From assembly GCA_951801155.1 (NCBI GenBank), contig CATOLK010000068.1, positions 1 to 6,394 of the forward strand: 6,394 nt of DNA, written 5' to 3'. Both the position numbers and the translations under genes were made by a program. Source of the stretch: an uncultured Rickettsiales bacterium. GTDB taxonomy: Bacteria > Pseudomonadota > Alphaproteobacteria > Rickettsiales > UBA1997. Positions 4,538-6,394 of the stretch are shown piece after piece. Numbering within the stretch: position 1 is the stretch's first letter; every line of letters starts with the position of its first letter. The notes beneath the pieces are model-generated. The model had not been told where the DNA came from and searched no databases. It saw only the letters and a program-made list of their open reading frames with translations.

Positions 4538-6190
4538 GTGTCAGACGAAATATTAAGAGTTTTAGAAAGAATATTTAACAGTAAATCAGATAGGTATGAA
4601 TTTTATTTTAAATTTTTCCCAACAATTATTAATTATGAAGATAATGAAGATGAAATTAATCCATATCTAAAAAAACTAATTGATTATTATAATTCTATTT
4701 TAGATAATTTTACTGAAAAAAAAGAATATCTCGTAGAAATATTAAAAAAAGAAGAAAAATATACCGGTTTTGGAAAAAAATCATTGATGGATTTTTATTA
4801 TAAAATTATTAATGAACATGATTTTGGAAATATAAAAATAAAAGAAAATATAATGGAAAAATTAGGAATGAACAATTTATCTTTTTCTGTTTGTATTGAT
4901 AACATCAAATATGATTTTTTATTTACAAAAGATGATATTATTATGTTTAATAATTCAACAAAAGATATTTTAACCACAAATTATAATAAGAGAAATATTA
5001 ATTCTTTTATTTTTAATAGAATAGATGTTTCCGAGAAAAACAATATTTTTGAAAAAAATAATAATGGTTTTAATATATGTAATATAATATTGAAAAATTC
5101 AAATTATTTATTCAACCATTTTAAAAATTATCAAATTCGCAATAATATTTTATTAAAACCAAAAAAAGCTTTTATTAAAGCTCTTTGCGAAAGTGGTAAT
5201 AATGTTGATTTACTCGAATATTTTGTTACAAATCATTATTTAGATCAATTTGATATAAAAACTTTAGTGGATATTTTTGCCGGTGCCTGTTTTGGTGGTA
5301 ACTTTGAAATGGTTTATATATTAGAACGGCAATTGAAAATTGAGAAAATAAAAAATTTAAATGTTAATAAAAAATTTAATATTCTAAAACAAGCTTGTGC
5401 TGGTAATAGTGTTGAATTGGTTGAATATTTGTTAACAAATTATTTAAATTCAGACTATGGTTTTTTATTAAATGAAGAACAAATAATTGAACTATTTGAA
5501 GTTATTAAAAATCCTGCAATAACCATTTTTCTTATGAAAGAAGCTTCCTATAAAGGATTGTGTAGCGAGAGTTTTTTAAATAGAGTATTTTTTGAAGTTA
5601 TTTGTAACGGACATATAGAAATAGCTCAACTATTACTTGAGCAAGAAAGTATAAATATAAATGTAAGAAATACAAATAAACGTACTTTTCTCCATTTGGC
5701 TGTTATAAACGAGTGTGAAGAGGCTGTTAAATTATTGCTTGTGCAGAAAAATATAGATGTAAATGTAAGAGATGAGGTAGGATTCACTCCTCTTCATTTA
5801 GCTGTTATAAATGGATATTTGGAAATAACTAAATTGTTACTTTTAAATCAAGATATAGAAATAAATGCAAAAAATAGACTTATATATACTCCGTTTACTT
5901 ATGCTTTTAAGAGAGGAGATAAAAAAATGATTGAATTATTACTATTGCAAAAAGGCGCCGAGATAGATATAAGACCTAAATATTATAATACTCTATTTAA
6001 CTATGCTTTCGAGAATAAAAATAAAAAAGTAGTTCAATTATTATACAATAAAGCAAAAGAAAAAGGAATAGATATAAATAAAAAATTGGAAGATAAAATA
6101 AATAAACTAATTAATAATAATATTGAACTTTTTGTTAAAGCAAGTAAAGATTTTACTCTTATTACTAAAAACGAATTAAAAAAGGAATAA
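4538..6190 (+). CDS. Ankyrin-repeat protein, candidate host-interaction factor
   Basis: A 550-residue protein. Residues 1-205 match no domain I recognise; they are Asn/Lys/Ile-rich, with no signal peptide or membrane segment. From about 208 to the C-terminus are helix-pair repeats. Weaker units lie near 208-235 (ALCESGNNVDLLEYFV), 243-270 and 280-305 (QACAGNSVELVEYLLT). A clear tandem block follows: 348-380 (VICNGHIEIAQLLLEQ), 383-412 (TFLHLAVINECEEAVKLLL), 416-446 (FTPLHLAVINGYLEITKLLL), 450-480 and 484-514. In that block the IDVN/INV-type ends recur every 34 residues (N375, N409, N443, D477), then 35. The tail is Lys-rich. Ankyrin repeats bind proteins; in intracellular bacteria such proteins are often secreted into the host, but no secretion signal is visible, so effector status is inference. 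The start is GTG with a good Shine-Dalgarno; the gene has its own promoter. Confidence 0.85.
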   Translation: MSDEILRVLERIFNSKSDRYEFYFKFFPTIINYEDNEDEINPYLKKLIDYYNSILDNFTEKKEYLVEILKKEEKYTGFGKKSLMDFYYKIINEHDFGNIKIKENIMEKLGMNNLSFSVCIDNIKYDFLFTKDDIIMFNNSTKDILTTNYNKRNINSFIFNRIDVSEKNNIFEKNNNGFNICNIILKNSNYLFNHFKNYQIRNNILLKPKKAFIKALCESGNNVDLLEYFVTNHYLDQFDIKTLVDIFAGACFGGNFEMVYILERQLKIEKIKNLNVNKKFNILKQACAGNSVELVEYLLTNYLNSDYGFLLNEEQIIELFEVIKNPAITIFLMKEASYKGLCSESFLNRVFFEVICNGHIEIAQLLLEQESININVRNTNKRTFLHLAVINECEEAVKLLLVQKNIDVNVRDEVGFTPLHLAVINGYLEITKLLLLNQDIEINAKNRLIYTPFTYAFKRGDKKMIELLLLQKGAEIDIRPKYYNTLFNYAFENKNKKVVQLLYNKAKEKGIDINKKLEDKINKLINNNIELFVKASKDFTLITKNELKKE

Positions 6191-6204
6191 TTTTGTAGTA
6201 ATAA

Positions 6205-6243
6205 TGGAGTAATTATAATTAGATTAATTTCTATATAACTCCA
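6205..6243 (+). terminator. Hairpin just after the ankyrin gene, doubtful terminator
   Basis: TGGAGT at 6205-6210 pairs perfectly with ACTCCA at 6238-6243, starting 15 nt after the stop codon. The 27-nt loop holds little further pairing and no T-run follows, so it lacks the usual tail of an intrinsic terminator. The three G-C pairs stand out in this sequence. Confidence 0.25.
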
Positions 6244-6268
6244 AATCTTACTTCAAAATGTTTTAAAT

Positions 6269-6341
6269 TTTTAATATTTTTAATGGTAAAAATGTATAAT
6301 TATATGTTTCCTATTAAAAATATTAAAAGTTCTGTTTTTTT
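6269..6341 (+). terminator. Perfect 16-bp A/T hairpin followed by a T-run
   Basis: Positions 6269-6284 are the exact reverse complement of 6313-6328 (16 of 16), with a 28-nt loop; GU and AT pairs could extend the base slightly. A T-run at 6335-6341 follows. It lies 79 nt beyond the ankyrin stop and directly before the right-hand repeat arm. It may terminate the ankyrin transcript or mark the edge of a mobile element. The stem contains no G or C, so thermal stability is low. Confidence 0.4.
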
Positions 6342-6345
6342 GTAA

Positions 6346-6367
6346 TAGATCTCCTGCATAAAACTAT
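6346..6367 (+). repeat. Right arm of the 22-bp inverted repeat, possible IS terminus
   Basis: This segment begins TAGATCTCCTGCATAAAA and matches the reverse complement of 90-111 at 21 of 22 positions. If it is an insertion-sequence tip, the body would run rightward past the window end; only 27 further bases are visible and they show no coding. Beyond the 22 bp the two arms do not match, as expected for the left and right ends of one element type. The identity of the element is inference. Confidence 0.5.
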
Positions 6368-6394
6368 ATAGATATCAATAATATTTGAATATTT

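Noticed and set aside
4536..4556. ATG-started six-codon ORF as a leader peptide
   Set aside because: It is too short and overlaps the ankyrin start in another frame; treated as a possible start-site quirk rather than as a gene.

Overview
The window is a very A+T-rich stretch (by eye about a fifth to a quarter G+C) in which every convincing gene lies on the + strand. The standard bacterial code is used: TGA is a true stop, as shown by the two ATGA stop/start overlaps, and tryptophan is TGG. Low G+C, a large ankyrin-repeat protein, a PgpA-type phosphatase and possible insertion-sequence ends together suggest a host-associated bacterium. My best guess is an alphaproteobacterium of the Rickettsiales type, but no marker gene here proves this.

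Layout: (1) 1-196 holds one arm of a 22-bp near-perfect inverted repeat whose partner sits at the other end of the window, then a candidate promoter. (2) 197-1354 is a two-gene unit: pgpA, then, with no gap (stop TAG followed directly by ATG), a small OmpR/PhoB-type winged-helix protein with a shrunken receiver-like N-terminus. (3) 1355-1684 is a gene-free region. It contains a long hairpin followed by a T-run (probable terminator), a 52-bp dyad of nested TTAG/CTAA elements, and a strong extended -10 promoter. (4) 1685-3881 is a tight operon aroK-aroE-aroD, joined by two 4-bp ATGA overlaps. It encodes shikimate-pathway steps 5, 4 and 3, the reverse of reaction order. (5) 3932-4348 encodes a GNAT acetyltransferase 50 nt downstream, perhaps by read-through. 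(6) 4538-6190 is an ankyrin-repeat gene with its own promoter and a GTG start overlapped by an out-of-frame ATG. (7) 6191-6394 is non-coding, with two hairpins and the second arm of the end repeat.

Functionally, PgpA makes phosphatidylglycerol for the membrane. The aro operon converts 3-dehydroquinate to shikimate 3-phosphate, supplying aromatic amino acids, and possibly folate and quinones, if the remaining aro genes lie elsewhere. The ankyrin protein is a candidate host-interaction factor.

I see no CRISPR array, RNA gene or complete mobile element. The most unusual points are the inverted repeat bracketing the segment, the complete-looking shikimate enzymes in a genome of this style, the dyad beside the aro promoter, and the degenerate regulator coupled to pgpA.
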